Below are positions 7,429 to 15,383 of a stretch of 39,601 nucleotides of DNA, piece by piece. The notes under the pieces were generated by a model. The model made no database searches and was not told the origin of the DNA. It worked only from the letters and a program-made list of their open reading frames with translations. Location: positions 1-39,601 of the forward strand of contig JAFRWU010000018.1 in NCBI GenBank assembly GCA_017441705.1, given 5' to 3'. The translations under genes were made by a program, and so were the position numbers. Position 1 is the first letter of the stretch; each line of letters opens with the position of its first letter. This DNA comes from Clostridia bacterium. GTDB lineage: Bacteria; Bacillota; Clostridia; Oscillospirales; QAMX01.

Positions 7429-7908
7429 ATGGCCAAGAACATTCTTGTGGCAGTTTTTTCTGCCAGCGGTGTGACAAAAAGAGTCGGTGAAGAGATCGCC
7501 CGGATCGCCGGCGCGGACTTTTATGAGATCATTCCGAAGAACATCTATACTTCTGCGGATCTGGACTGGATGAACAAAAAGAGCCGCAGCAGTGTGGAGA
7601 TGAATGATCCTTCCGCAAGGCCCCAGATCGCAGACAGCGCTCTGGATATGACCTCTTACGATACCGTGATCGTCGGTTTTCCAATCTGGTGGGGTGTGGC
7701 TCCCAGGATCATCGACACCTTCCTGGAAAGCTATGATTTTTCCGGAAAGAAGCTCATTCCCTTCTGCACTTCCGGTGGAAGCGGCGTTGGCAGAAGCGAT
7801 ACGGCCCTTCATAAAGACGTAAGCGGCGATGTGAAGTGGGCAAAGGGCAAACAGATCAACCGTCCGAATGAATCGGAGATCCGCCGCTGGCTCAGCGAAG
7901 TTCTGTAA
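7429..7908 (+). CDS. Cytoplasmic flavodoxin
   Basis: 159 residues, no signal peptide. The FMN phosphate loop is FSASGVTKR near residues 10-18, and the GFPIWWG motif near residue 84 and IPFCTSGGSG near residue 112 are typical of the short flavodoxin_4-type proteins of Clostridia. Such proteins carry one or two electrons on FMN, often next to aldo/keto reductases and quinone-related genes. A strong AAAAGGAGAAG ribosome binding site is present. The 69-bp gap after tetR holds no terminator, so it is probably read from the TetR-controlled promoter. The phosphate loop has S-G-V-T in place of the more common T-G-T-T. Confidence 0.9.
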   Translation: MAKNILVAVFSASGVTKRVGEEIARIAGADFYEIIPKNIYTSADLDWMNKKSRSSVEMNDPSARPQIADSALDMTSYDTVIVGFPIWWGVAPRIIDTFLESYDFSGKKLIPFCTSGGSGVGRSDTALHKDVSGDVKWAKGKQINRPNESEIRRWLSEVL

Positions 7909-7934
7909 GAAAATGAAACGGGAGGAGAGCCGGC

Positions 7935-8981
7935 ATGAAATATACAAGACTTGGAAACAGTGATCTAAATGTATCCCGGATCTGCATGGGCTGCATGGGA
8001 TTCGGTGATCCCGGAAGAGGCCAGCACAGCTGGACCATCGATGAGGAGCATTCAAGAGAGATCATCAAGCGAGGGCTGGAGCTGGGCGTCAACTTCTATG
8101 ACACGGCCATCGCCTACCAGAGCGGCACCAGCGAGCAGTACGTCGGCCGGGCGCTTCGCGATTTCGCGAAGCGGGACGAGGTGGTCGTGGCCACCAAGTT
8201 CCTCCCGAGAACGCAGGAGGAGATTGAAAAGGGCGTCAGCGGACAACAGCACATCGAGAACATGATCGACACAAGCCTCAAGAACCTCGGCATGGACTAT
8301 GTGGATCTGTACATCTATCACATGTGGGACTGGCAGACGCCCATCGAAGATATCATGGATGGTCTGAACCGCGTTGTGAAGGCCGGAAAAGCCAGATATA
8401 TCGGTATCTCCAACTGCTTTGCCTGGCAGATCGCCAAAGCCAATGCGCTGGCGGAGAAGGAGGGCTTTGCGAAGTTCGTCTCCATCCAAGGGCATTACAA
8501 TTTGATCTTCCGTGAGGAGGAGCGGGAAATGGTTCCTTACTGCAACGAGGAAAACATCGCGCTAACGCCTTACAGTGCCCTGGCTTCCGGCAGACTTTCG
8601 AGACTTCCCGGAGAAGGTGGAACCAAGCGCGCTGAGGAAGACGCCTACGCAAAATTCAAATACGACGCCACGGCGGCGCAGGACAACGTAATCATCGCCC
8701 GGGTCGCAGAGCTGGCAGAAAAGCACGGCGTAACCATGACGGAAGTCTCTCTCGCCTGGCTTCTCGCCAAGGTGACGTCCCCGGTCGTCGGCGCGACGAA
8801 ACTTCATCATATCGAAGGCGCGGCTAAGGCAGTGGATCTGGCACTGACGCCGGAAGAGATCGTTTATCTGGAAGAGCCCTATGTGCCGCATCCGTTAGCG
8901 GGCGTTATGGCGCAGAATAAGCCTACATCAGCAAAAGAAAAACACGTCTGGTCCACGGGAGACCAGCGGATCGGAAAGTGA
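7935..8981 (+). CDS. Aldo/keto reductase
   Basis: 348 residues, a complete (beta/alpha)8 NADPH-dependent reductase. The catalytic tetrad is visible as D56 and Y61 (NFYDTAIAY), K88 (VATKFL) and H129 (YIYHMWD). The cofactor-binding end of the barrel includes WLLAKVTSPVVGATK. Best guess is reduction of a small aldehyde or ketone; the substrate cannot be read from sequence. GGGAGGAG precedes the start, 26 bases after the flavodoxin stop, so the two are co-transcribed. Aldo/keto reductases of this type (MGCMGFG start) are frequent partners of small flavodoxins and carboxymuconolactone decarboxylase-like proteins in Clostridia, and a broken piece of the latter follows. Confidence 0.92.
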   Translation: MKYTRLGNSDLNVSRICMGCMGFGDPGRGQHSWTIDEEHSREIIKRGLELGVNFYDTAIAYQSGTSEQYVGRALRDFAKRDEVVVATKFLPRTQEEIEKGVSGQQHIENMIDTSLKNLGMDYVDLYIYHMWDWQTPIEDIMDGLNRVVKAGKARYIGISNCFAWQIAKANALAEKEGFAKFVSIQGHYNLIFREEEREMVPYCNEENIALTPYSALASGRLSRLPGEGGTKRAEEDAYAKFKYDATAAQDNVIIARVAELAEKHGVTMTEVSLAWLLAKVTSPVVGATKLHHIEGAAKAVDLALTPEEIVYLEEPYVPHPLAGVMAQNKPTSAKEKHVWSTGDQRIGK

Positions 8982-8993
8982 GGAATACGTAAA

Positions 8994-9068
8994 ATGGCTG
9001 AAAAGATCGTACAGACAGCGGGCAGAAACCAGCTGGGAGAATTCGCGCCGAAGATTACGGCAAATTGA
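8994..9068 (+). pseudogene. Truncated start of a carboxymuconolactone decarboxylase-family gene
   Basis: A 24-codon frame begins MAEKIVQTAGRNQLGEFAPK, which is how carboxymuconolactone decarboxylase-family (AhpD-like) proteins of Clostridia start; those normally go on for 100 or more residues. Here the frame ends ITAN-stop and the next gene's ribosome binding site follows at once. The Cys-containing active-site region is absent. It is best explained by an internal deletion that fused the first 20 codons to the leader of the flavodoxin lipoprotein gene. Confidence 0.6.
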
Positions 9069-9085
9069 AATAACAGGAGGAACAT

Positions 9086-9808
9086 ATGAAAAAACTCTTT
9101 TCCATATTGCTGACTGTTTCCCTGGTTTTCTCGCTTGCGGCCTGTGCAAGCAGCAACCATACGGAAAACGATTCTGCAACTACAAAGAAGCCTGAAACAA
9201 CCGTCAGTAATGATCAAGCTGCCGATCAGCCCGGCTCAGACACTGCGGACAGCAACCCGTCCGATTCGGCTTCGGATGATACTGCTGTCACGCCTCCGGC
9301 TGAAACCGAAGCAGGCGATCCGGAGCAAACTCACAGCAAGGTACTGGTGGTCGTCTTCTCTGCGACAGGTACGACAAAAGGCGTTGCCGAAAAGATCGCG
9401 GGAATCGAAAACGCGGATCTTTACGAGATCAAAGCCGCTCAGGAATATACAAGCGACGACCTGAACTGGCATGACAGCGGCAGCCGTACGACACTGGAAC
9501 AGAACGACAAAAACGCTCGTCCTGAGATCGGCAGCGAAAGTATTTCCTTGGAAGGATACGAAAAGATTTATATCGGTTTCCCCATATGGTGGGGCGAGGA
9601 GCCGCGCATTCTGGATACCTTTGTGGAGAGTTATAGCTTTGATGGCATCACAATGATCCCGTTTTGCACATCCAGCAGCAGCGGTATAGGCAGAAGCGGA
9701 CAAAACCTCGCCGATAACGCCGGGAGCGGCAACTGGCTGGAAGGAAAACGCTTTAGCGGAAGTGTTACGGAAGCTGACTTGCAGACTTGGATCGATAGTC
9801 TGAAATAA
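9086..9808 (+). CDS. Exported flavodoxin lipoprotein
   Basis: 240 residues. A lipoprotein signal peptide ends in SLAAC with the lipidated Cys at 20. Then comes a Ser/Thr/Asp/Pro-rich linker (about 21-82), and then a flavodoxin domain of about 155 residues with the FMN loop FSATGTTKG near 92-100, GFPIWWGEE near 154 and IPFCTSSSSG near 181. It should therefore sit on the outer face of the membrane. It is closely related in sequence to the cytoplasmic flavodoxin at 7429-7908, so the pair probably arose by duplication and addition of an export signal. CAGGAGG precedes the start, and the next gene begins 17 bases after its stop. A role as an external electron carrier beside the heme-like membrane protein downstream is inferred. 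Confidence 0.9.
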   Translation: MKKLFSILLTVSLVFSLAACASSNHTENDSATTKKPETTVSNDQAADQPGSDTADSNPSDSASDDTAVTPPAETEAGDPEQTHSKVLVVVFSATGTTKGVAEKIAGIENADLYEIKAAQEYTSDDLNWHDSGSRTTLEQNDKNARPEIGSESISLEGYEKIYIGFPIWWGEEPRILDTFVESYSFDGITMIPFCTSSSSGIGRSGQNLADNAGSGNWLEGKRFSGSVTEADLQTWIDSLK

Positions 9809-9825
9809 ACGGAGGAGGACGGTTG

Positions 9826-12018
9826 ATGAACGCCCGTAAGAATAACGTGATCAAAAAAATTGTGGACGCATGCATGACCGTCCTCCTGCTTTGCCTCATG
9901 GCGTATCAGGTAACGGGAGAGACCTTGCACGAGTGGTTCGGCATCGGAATGACGGTGCTCCTGATCGTACACCACATTCTCAACCGCAAGTGGTATGCTG
10001 CTCTTTTCAAAGGAAAGTATAACGCCTATCGGGTCATCACGGTGATCGTCAATACTCTGCTGCTCGCCTCCATCGTGCTGACGGCGGTATGCGGCATAGC
10101 GATGAGCGCGCACGCAGTGCCGTTTTTATACGGGGTGCTGCCCGTATCGTTTGCAAGGCGTTTTCATCTGGCCATGTCCTTCTGGTCTTTTATTCTCATG
10201 GGCGTCCACCTCGGCCTTCATATCCCGGCCATAACTGCAGGACTCAAATGGAATGGCAAAGTCAAAACTGCTGTCGCCGTGTTCTTCGCGGCGGTCGCAG
10301 GCGTCGGCTTTTGGCTCTTTGTAAGCAACGGAATACCGGACTACATCCTGTTCCGCACGCCGTTTGCCTTCCTGGATTATGACAAATCAGCCGCCCTCGT
10401 CTTTGCGGAGAATCTGGCTATCCTCATCACCTTTGCTTTTCTCGGCGCTGCCTGCGCCTCGATCATCAAGGCGAGCAATACCAAAAGCAAACGCAAAGGC
10501 AAGGTGTTGACGCCGGTTATCCTTGTCCTCATAGCCGCCGCCATCGGCGCGGCACTGCTCCTTTGTACTGCGGAGAAGGAGGAATTTCCTTCATGGGGCG
10601 ATCCGCTCCCGCAGACGTCGACGGACGAGAAGGATACGAAAGACGAGCCAATAGAGAACCCTTCTCCTGTTGACACACAGGTGCAGATCGATCCCGCAAG
10701 CGTCAGCGACGGGTATCTTTTGATTCCAGGCGGCACATTTATGATGGGCAGTCCGGAAACGGAAAACTGGCGCATCGAGGACGAGGTGCGCCACGAGGTC
10801 ACGGTATCCGCGTTCTATATAGACCCGTATGAAACGACACAGGAGGAATACCTCCGCATCATAGGGCAGAACCCCAGTTCGTTCAGCGGCGAGAACTTGC
10901 CGGTTGAGAGCATTTCATGGCTGGATGCCCTCTTGTTCGCCAATGCCAAAAGCGTTGATGCGGGCTTGACGCCTGTATATTCCTTCAGCGATAGCCGCGT
11001 GGAATGGGATCGCTCAGCCAACGGCTACCGACTCCCCACCGAGGCCGAATGGGAGTACGCCTGCCGCGCCGGAACGCAGACGCCCTTCAATACAGAGCAC
11101 TCCCTTGACGCGGACGACGCCAACTTCTACGGGCACTATCCCTACGAGATCGAGGAAAACTACTTCAACGATTCCGTGCTGGAAGCACGGCCCGGGCTGT
11201 ATCGGCAGACCACGGTGGCAGTCGGCAGCTTTTACGAAAGCCGCTGGGGGCTCTACGATATGCACGGCAATGTGAACGAATGGTGCTGGGACTACTACGG
11301 AGCGTATGATCTGCAGGATACCGTCGATCCCTCCGGTGCCGACTCCGGAACTCGTCACGTCTATCGCGGCGGCGGATGGAACGACTTCGGCAAAAACATG
11401 CGCAGCGCGTACAGAGCCGCAGGGCAATCCGACCTGAAAGCGGCAAATCTCGGCGTAAGACTCGTGCGCAACGCGTATGTCAGTATGCCGGAAAGTGTAA
11501 TCGCCGATGAAACGGCGCCCGCGGAAAGAAACGGCGGCAAAGTGCTGATTGCTTTCTTCTCCTGGGGCGGCAATACACGCGGAATCGCGCAGGAGCTCCA
11601 GCGGCAAACCGGAGCCGATCTGTTTGAAATCACGCTCGTGCACCCGTACTCCACCAGCTACAACACCGTGCTGATGGAGGCGCAGGAGGATCAGCATAAG
11701 CAGGCGCGGCCGGAGATCGTGAGCCCTCCTGAGAACCTGGATGAGTATGACGTCATCCTCCTGGGCTACCCCAACTGGTGGGCGTCTATTCCCATGCCCA
11801 TCGCCTCGTTCCTGGAGATGTATGACTTCTCCGGCAAAACGATTATTCCGTTCTGTTCCCACGGCGGTGGACGGTTCGGGCAGAGTCTGACAGCGATCGC
11901 GAAGCTCGCCCCCGACGCCATGATGGGAGAAGGGCTGTCCGTCCACTATTCCGGCGGCTCTACACTGGAAAGCGACGTATCCGCGTGGCTTGACGCCAAC
12001 GGCATTGAGCGAAAGTGA
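9826..12018 (+). CDS. Membrane fusion: DUF4405 cytochrome-like, SUMF1/FGE-like and flavodoxin domains
   Basis: 730 residues. Residues 1-250 hold about seven membrane helices resembling DUF4405, a cytochrome b561-like family. His pairs in helix 2 (HHIL, about 49-50) and helix 4 (HLGLH, about 128 and 132) could bind heme. Lys/Arg-rich loops at about 57-70, 140-148 and 215-228 point to the cytoplasm, which puts the C-terminal half outside. After a 45-residue linker, residues 297-550 are a SUMF1/EgtB/PvdO-type domain (IPGGTFMMGSP, RLPTEAEWEYACRAG, GNVNEWCWD, RGGGWND). Residues 571-730 are a flavodoxin (FSWGGNTRG, GYPNWWAS, IPFCSHGGG). The SUMF1 domain lacks the C-terminal cysteine pair of true formylglycine-generating enzymes, so its role is open. 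ATG 9826 is preferred to the TTG at 9823, with GGAGGAGG in front. A membrane redox relay is inferred. Confidence 0.85.
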   Translation: MNARKNNVIKKIVDACMTVLLLCLMAYQVTGETLHEWFGIGMTVLLIVHHILNRKWYAALFKGKYNAYRVITVIVNTLLLASIVLTAVCGIAMSAHAVPFLYGVLPVSFARRFHLAMSFWSFILMGVHLGLHIPAITAGLKWNGKVKTAVAVFFAAVAGVGFWLFVSNGIPDYILFRTPFAFLDYDKSAALVFAENLAILITFAFLGAACASIIKASNTKSKRKGKVLTPVILVLIAAAIGAALLLCTAEKEEFPSWGDPLPQTSTDEKDTKDEPIENPSPVDTQVQIDPASVSDGYLLIPGGTFMMGSPETENWRIEDEVRHEVTVSAFYIDPYETTQEEYLRIIGQNPSSFSGENLPVESISWLDALLFANAKSVDAGLTPVYSFSDSRVEWDRSANGYRLPTEAEWEYACRAGTQTPFNTEHSLDADDANFYGHYPYEIEENYFNDSVLEARPGLYRQTTVAVGSFYESRWGLYDMHGNVNEWCWDYYGAYDLQDTVDPSGADSGTRHVYRGGGWNDFGKNMRSAYRAAGQSDLKAANLGVRLVRNAYVSMPESVIADETAPAERNGGKVLIAFFSWGGNTRGIAQELQRQTGADLFEITLVHPYSTSYNTVLMEAQEDQHKQARPEIVSPPENLDEYDVILLGYPNWWASIPMPIASFLEMYDFSGKTIIPFCSHGGGRFGQSLTAIAKLAPDAMMGEGLSVHYSGGSTLESDVSAWLDANGIERK

Positions 12019-12028
12019 GGTTCATAGA

Positions 12029-12562
12029 ATGAAAATCGTCGTTCTGATGGGGAGCCCCAACAAAAACGGCTCCACCGCGATTCTGGTTGATTCCTTTGTA
12101 CAGGGCGCGGCCGAGGCTGGGCACAACTGTGAGGTCATCGATATTTGCCGAGCCGATATCCACCCCTGCACCGGCTGTGTGCGGTGCGGTTATGAGGGCC
12201 CCTGCGTACAGAAGGACGACGTGGAAGTGATTCGCGGCAAGCTTCTCTCCGCAGATATGGTCGTTTTCGCCACGCCGCTTTACTACTACGGCATGACCGC
12301 CCAGCTCAAAGCAGTCGTCGACCGCTTTTGTGCATACAACAGCAGTCTGAACGGCAGACATCTGAAATCCGCGCTCCTGACGGTAGCGTGGAACGCGGAT
12401 GACTGGACCTTCGAGGCGCTGACGGCACACTACAAAACGCTGGTCAGGTATATCCACTTCGAGGACATGGGCATGGTGCTGGGCTATGGCTGCGGTACTC
12501 CGGCCATGACAAAGCGGAGCAAATATCCCCAGGAAGCATTTCAGCTGGGAAGGAGTTTATAG
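12029..12562 (+). CDS. NADPH-dependent FMN reductase / iron-sulfur flavoprotein-like
   Basis: 177 residues, flavodoxin-fold NAD(P)H:flavin oxidoreductase family. It starts MKIVVLMGSPNKNGSTAILV, the FMN-binding loop, and carries C47, C50, C53 and C59 in a CTGCVRC-x5-C pattern, like the iron-sulfur flavoproteins of anaerobes. TPLYYYGMTAQLKAVVDR near residues 83-100 is the usual dimer and flavin segment. It starts 10 bases after the fusion gene and ends 3 bases before the next gene, so it is in one operon with them. Cytoplasmic, with no signal. It could supply electrons or reduced flavin to the membrane protein. It ends earlier than many relatives, without obvious damage. Confidence 0.88.
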   Translation: MKIVVLMGSPNKNGSTAILVDSFVQGAAEAGHNCEVIDICRADIHPCTGCVRCGYEGPCVQKDDVEVIRGKLLSADMVVFATPLYYYGMTAQLKAVVDRFCAYNSSLNGRHLKSALLTVAWNADDWTFEALTAHYKTLVRYIHFEDMGMVLGYGCGTPAMTKRSKYPQEAFQLGRSL

Positions 12563-12565
12563 GCA

Positions 12566-13657
12566 ATGAAAAAGAACCTTCGTGTAATTGCCGTGTGTCT
12601 GGCAGTCTGTCTTCTTCTGGCCGGATGCGCAGGGTATCCCGCAGGAACGGAAACCGACGCGCGGCAGGCCGGGCAGCCGTCCGATCGGGAATCGGCCGCC
12701 TCACCGGTGACGGAAACAGAAGCTCCCGCATTCGAGACGGCTGCGGATCCCGCGGAAACCGAAGAGGCTGCTGACCCCGACGCTTCCGAAGCGCCGGCCG
12801 TGTTTTTCACGTCCGATATCTCGGCGGAAGGTCTGGTGAGGATCTATGAGGCGCTCGGGTGGACCCCGGAAGGCAGCGTGGCCGTCAAAATCTCAACCGG
12901 CGAGCCTCCGGCCAGCAATTATCTTCGTCCGGAACTGATCGGGGATCTGGTCAGGAAAGTGGACGGCACGATCGTAGAGTGCAACACGGCCTACGGCGGA
13001 TCGCGCTCGAGCTCCGCCATGCACAGGCAGGTCGCAGAGGATCACGGATTCACGGCAATAGCGAACTTCGACCTGATGGATGAGGAGGGCGAAGTCGAAT
13101 GGCCCATGTCGGGCGGAACGAGGCTCGATAAAGTGATCGTCGGCAGCCATGCCGAAAACTACACCGACTGGGTGATCCTCTCCCATTTCAAAGGCCACGC
13201 GATGGCGGGCTTCGGCGGTGCCATCAAGAACGTCGGCATCGGCATCTCCTCCCCGAAGGGGAAAGTGTACGTCCATACCGCAGGCACCAAAACAAGCGGA
13301 AGCATCTGGTACAGCGACCAGGACGCCTGGCTGGAAGCCCTGGCGGAAATGGTGTCCGGCTTCACAGGCCATGTCGGCAGGGAGCATATCATCTACATCA
13401 ACGTGATGAACCGCCTTTCCGTGGACTGCGACTGCGACGGGAATCCTGCCGAACCCGACATGCATGACATCGGGATCCTCGCCTCCACTGACCCGGTGGC
13501 GCTCGATCAGGCCTGCATCGATCTGGTGTATCAGGCGCCGGACAGCGCCTCCCTGGTTCAGAGGATCGAAAGACAAAACGGCCTTCACACGTTGGAGCAT
13601 GCCGAAGAAATCGGTCTGGGCAGCAGAACGTATAAGCTGGTAACGATCGATGGCTGA
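12566..13657 (+). CDS. DUF362-domain lipoprotein
   Basis: 363 residues. A lipoprotein signal ends LLLAGC (Cys 21), followed by a low-complexity linker rich in Ala, Glu, Thr and Asp to about residue 75. Residues 80-360 match DUF362: VAVKISTGEPP, an ECNTAYGGSR segment, HFKGHAMAGFGGAIKNVGIG, and the closing GILASTDPVALDQACIDLVY. DUF362 is widespread in anaerobes, often fused to 4Fe-4S ferredoxin domains; here no ferredoxin motif is present and the domain is exported instead. A VDCDCDG cluster near residue 288 could bind metal. Function is unknown. AAGGAG overlaps the end of the upstream gene, and the last 8 bases overlap the permease start, giving tight coupling. Confidence 0.88.
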   Translation: MKKNLRVIAVCLAVCLLLAGCAGYPAGTETDARQAGQPSDRESAASPVTETEAPAFETAADPAETEEAADPDASEAPAVFFTSDISAEGLVRIYEALGWTPEGSVAVKISTGEPPASNYLRPELIGDLVRKVDGTIVECNTAYGGSRSSSAMHRQVAEDHGFTAIANFDLMDEEGEVEWPMSGGTRLDKVIVGSHAENYTDWVILSHFKGHAMAGFGGAIKNVGIGISSPKGKVYVHTAGTKTSGSIWYSDQDAWLEALAEMVSGFTGHVGREHIIYINVMNRLSVDCDCDGNPAEPDMHDIGILASTDPVALDQACIDLVYQAPDSASLVQRIERQNGLHTLEHAEEIGLGSRTYKLVTIDG

Positions 13658-14564
13658 GCTCTGGACGATTCTCCGGCGGGAATTCATCTATATCTGGTAT
13701 TATTTTGAGATCCAGCTGCGCCAGATTTTCTGGTATTGGGTCATCGGTATGGCCATCGGTTCTTTGGTGTCTGTATTTGCCAAGGATCGGATCCATGGGC
13801 TGTTTTGCGGTATGCAGAAGAAAAAGTGGGGCTTACTGGGGATCATACCGGCGTGTCTGCTTGGCATTGCTTCCCCCCTCTGTATGTACGGCACGATCCC
13901 GATTGCGGCGTCTTTTCGCAAGCAGGGAATGCGCGAAGACTGGCTCGCGGCCTTTATGATGGCCTCCGTCCTGCTCAATCCCCAGCTGATGATTTACAGT
14001 GCGGCGTTGGGCACGAAGGCGCTTGTCGTCCGCATCGTCACGTGCTTCCTTTGCGGCTGCACGGCAGGCCTTCTGGTGTTCCTGTTCTTTCGCAAAACGG
14101 AGTTCTTCAATTTTGAGGGTTTTGAAGTCCGTGCCAGCCACGATACCCACCCGAATCTCCTGATTCGCTATTTTTTGAATTTCTGGAGAAATGTAAAAAC
14201 GACAGGCGTCTACTTTCTTGTCGGCATTCTTTTGTCCGCCTTATTCCAGCGATACGTGCCGCAGGACTTTTTGGTGGATCTGTTTGGCGGCAACAAAGCG
14301 TGGGGCATCCTGATGGCGGCAACGGTCGGCGTACCGCTTTACGCGTGCGGCGGAGGAACGATCCCTCTTCTTCAGAACTGGCTTTCGGAAGGCATGAGCC
14401 TTGGCAGCGCTTCCGCCTTCATGATCACCGGCCCGGCCACAAAAATCACAAATCTCGGCGCATTGAAGATCGTCTTTGGACTCAAACGGTTCTTTCTTTA
14501 CATCGCATTCGTTGTTGTCTTCTCGTTCCTCTCGGGTCTGGCGGTCAATCTCATTTTGGCATGA
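13650..14564 (+). CDS. Permease of the ArsP/DUF318 family
   Basis: 304 residues, about eight membrane helices, fitting the 'permease' family that includes ArsP (organoarsenical efflux) and many uncharacterised anaerobe proteins. Family marks are LLGIASPLCMYGTIPIAASF near residue 70, MASVLLNPQLM near 103, VGVPLYACGGGTIPLLQNWL near 230 and FMITGPATKITNLGALK near 257. The paired Cys-x-Tyr/Cys-x-Gly positions in the two repeat halves are typical. It overlaps the DUF362 gene by 8 bases (ATGGCTGA) and is the last gene of the operon, followed by a strong hairpin. What it transports here is not clear. Association with exported redox proteins suggests a metal or thiol-related solute. Confidence 0.85.
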   Translation: MAELWTILRREFIYIWYYFEIQLRQIFWYWVIGMAIGSLVSVFAKDRIHGLFCGMQKKKWGLLGIIPACLLGIASPLCMYGTIPIAASFRKQGMREDWLAAFMMASVLLNPQLMIYSAALGTKALVVRIVTCFLCGCTAGLLVFLFFRKTEFFNFEGFEVRASHDTHPNLLIRYFLNFWRNVKTTGVYFLVGILLSALFQRYVPQDFLVDLFGGNKAWGILMAATVGVPLYACGGGTIPLLQNWLSEGMSLGSASAFMITGPATKITNLGALKIVFGLKRFFLYIAFVVVFSFLSGLAVNLILA

Positions 14565-14600
14565 CACTTAGATTGTATCAGAATATACCGGGAATGAAAC

Positions 14601-14632
14601 AAACCAGGAGTCATCCTCTTGACTCCTGGTTT
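14601..14632. terminator. Terminator of the redox operon
   Basis: AAACCAGGAGTCA (14601-14613) and TGACTCCTGGTTT (14620-14632) form a perfect 13-bp stem with a 6-base loop, 36 bases after the permease stop. Confidence 0.75.
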
Positions 14633-14704
14633 ATGAGGGAGAAATCGACCTCGATAACACAAATAAGCAAAATATCTTTTTTGGTGCAACGTGCCATATC
14701 GGGT

Positions 14705-14741
14705 GGATGTAACGGATTTCACGTTACATCCTCTTTCGTTT
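14705..14741 (+). terminator. Second hairpin terminator with T-rich tail
   Basis: GGATGTAACG (14705-14714) pairs with CGTTACATCC (14722-14731) around a 7-base loop and is followed by a T-rich tail. Just before it, at 14674-14698, an AATATCTTTTTTGGTGCAA segment resembles, in opposite orientation, the sequence at 4087-4107 beside the HTH-GH51 gene. Confidence 0.6.
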
Positions 14742-14815
14742 TTTGCTCAAGAATTGGTTGAGAATAACGATCGGCTTTGGCCGTTTGTTGCCGGGCATTT
14801 TTACAGGAGGCGTCT

Positions 14816-15346
14816 ATGAAAGCAGAAAACGTCACCCTTACTCCCCTGACGGAAGACGATCGCGAACGGTTTATCCTCGGGAATCAATACGCCTTCAAAT
14901 ACGGCGCCTGCGAGGAGTTCGGCCTTCGGGACGACCACTTTGAAGAAGACGGCGAGATCATCTCCCGCGAAACCATCGAACAGAGCATCGACGGCGGCGA
15001 GGCCTACCGCATCCGTCTGGACGGGAAAACCGTCGGCGGTCTGGTGGTGAAGATCGATCCCGCGACACGGCACAACGAGCTGGAGCTGCTGTTCGTCGAT
15101 CCCGCCGCACACAACCGCGGCATCGGCCAGGCCGCCTGGCAGGAGGTCGAGCGGCTGTATCCGGACACGGAGGTGTGGGAGACCTGCACGCCGTATTTTG
15201 AGAAGCGGAATATCCACTTCTACGTCAACCGCTGCGGCTTCCATATCGTGGAGTTTTTCTGTGCCGCGCACCGCGATCCCGACGAGCCGGCGTATGACGG
15301 CGAAGGTCCCGACGAGATGTTCCGCTTTGAAAAGCGGATGAAATGA
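14816..15346 (+). CDS. GNAT family N-acetyltransferase
   Basis: 176 residues. The GNAT core is visible: acceptor-side strands with [12 protein letters not shown], then the central [20 protein letters not shown] segment at about 82-101, which contains the acetyl-CoA pyrophosphate loop (here N-R-G-I-G-Q). A C-terminal [14 protein letters not shown] strand follows. These enzymes move an acetyl group from acetyl-CoA to an amine of a small molecule or protein; the substrate is not predictable. ACAGGAGG lies 5 bases before ATG 14816. From here on GC content rises clearly. It is a single-gene unit between two terminators. Confidence 0.88.
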   Translation: MKAENVTLTPLTEDDRERFILGNQYAFKYGACEEFGLRDDHFEEDGEIISRETIEQSIDGGEAYRIRLDGKTVGGLVVKIDPATRHNELELLFVDPAAHNRGIGQAAWQEVERLYPDTEVWETCTPYFEKRNIHFYVNRCGFHIVEFFCAAHRDPDEPAYDGEGPDEMFRFEKRMK

Positions 15347-15355
15347 CTGACGAAC

Positions 15356-15383
15356 CGGAGCGGGCTGCGGCCTGCTCCGTTTT
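15356..15383 (+). terminator. Terminator of the acetyltransferase gene
   Basis: CGGAGCGGGC and GCCTGCTCCG form a 10-bp stem (one G-T pair) with a TGCG loop, followed by TTTT. Confidence 0.75.

Noticed and set aside
10710..11475. Active formylglycine-generating enzyme (sulfatase activator)
   Set aside because: The catalytic cysteine pair is absent and no sulfatase lies in the window.
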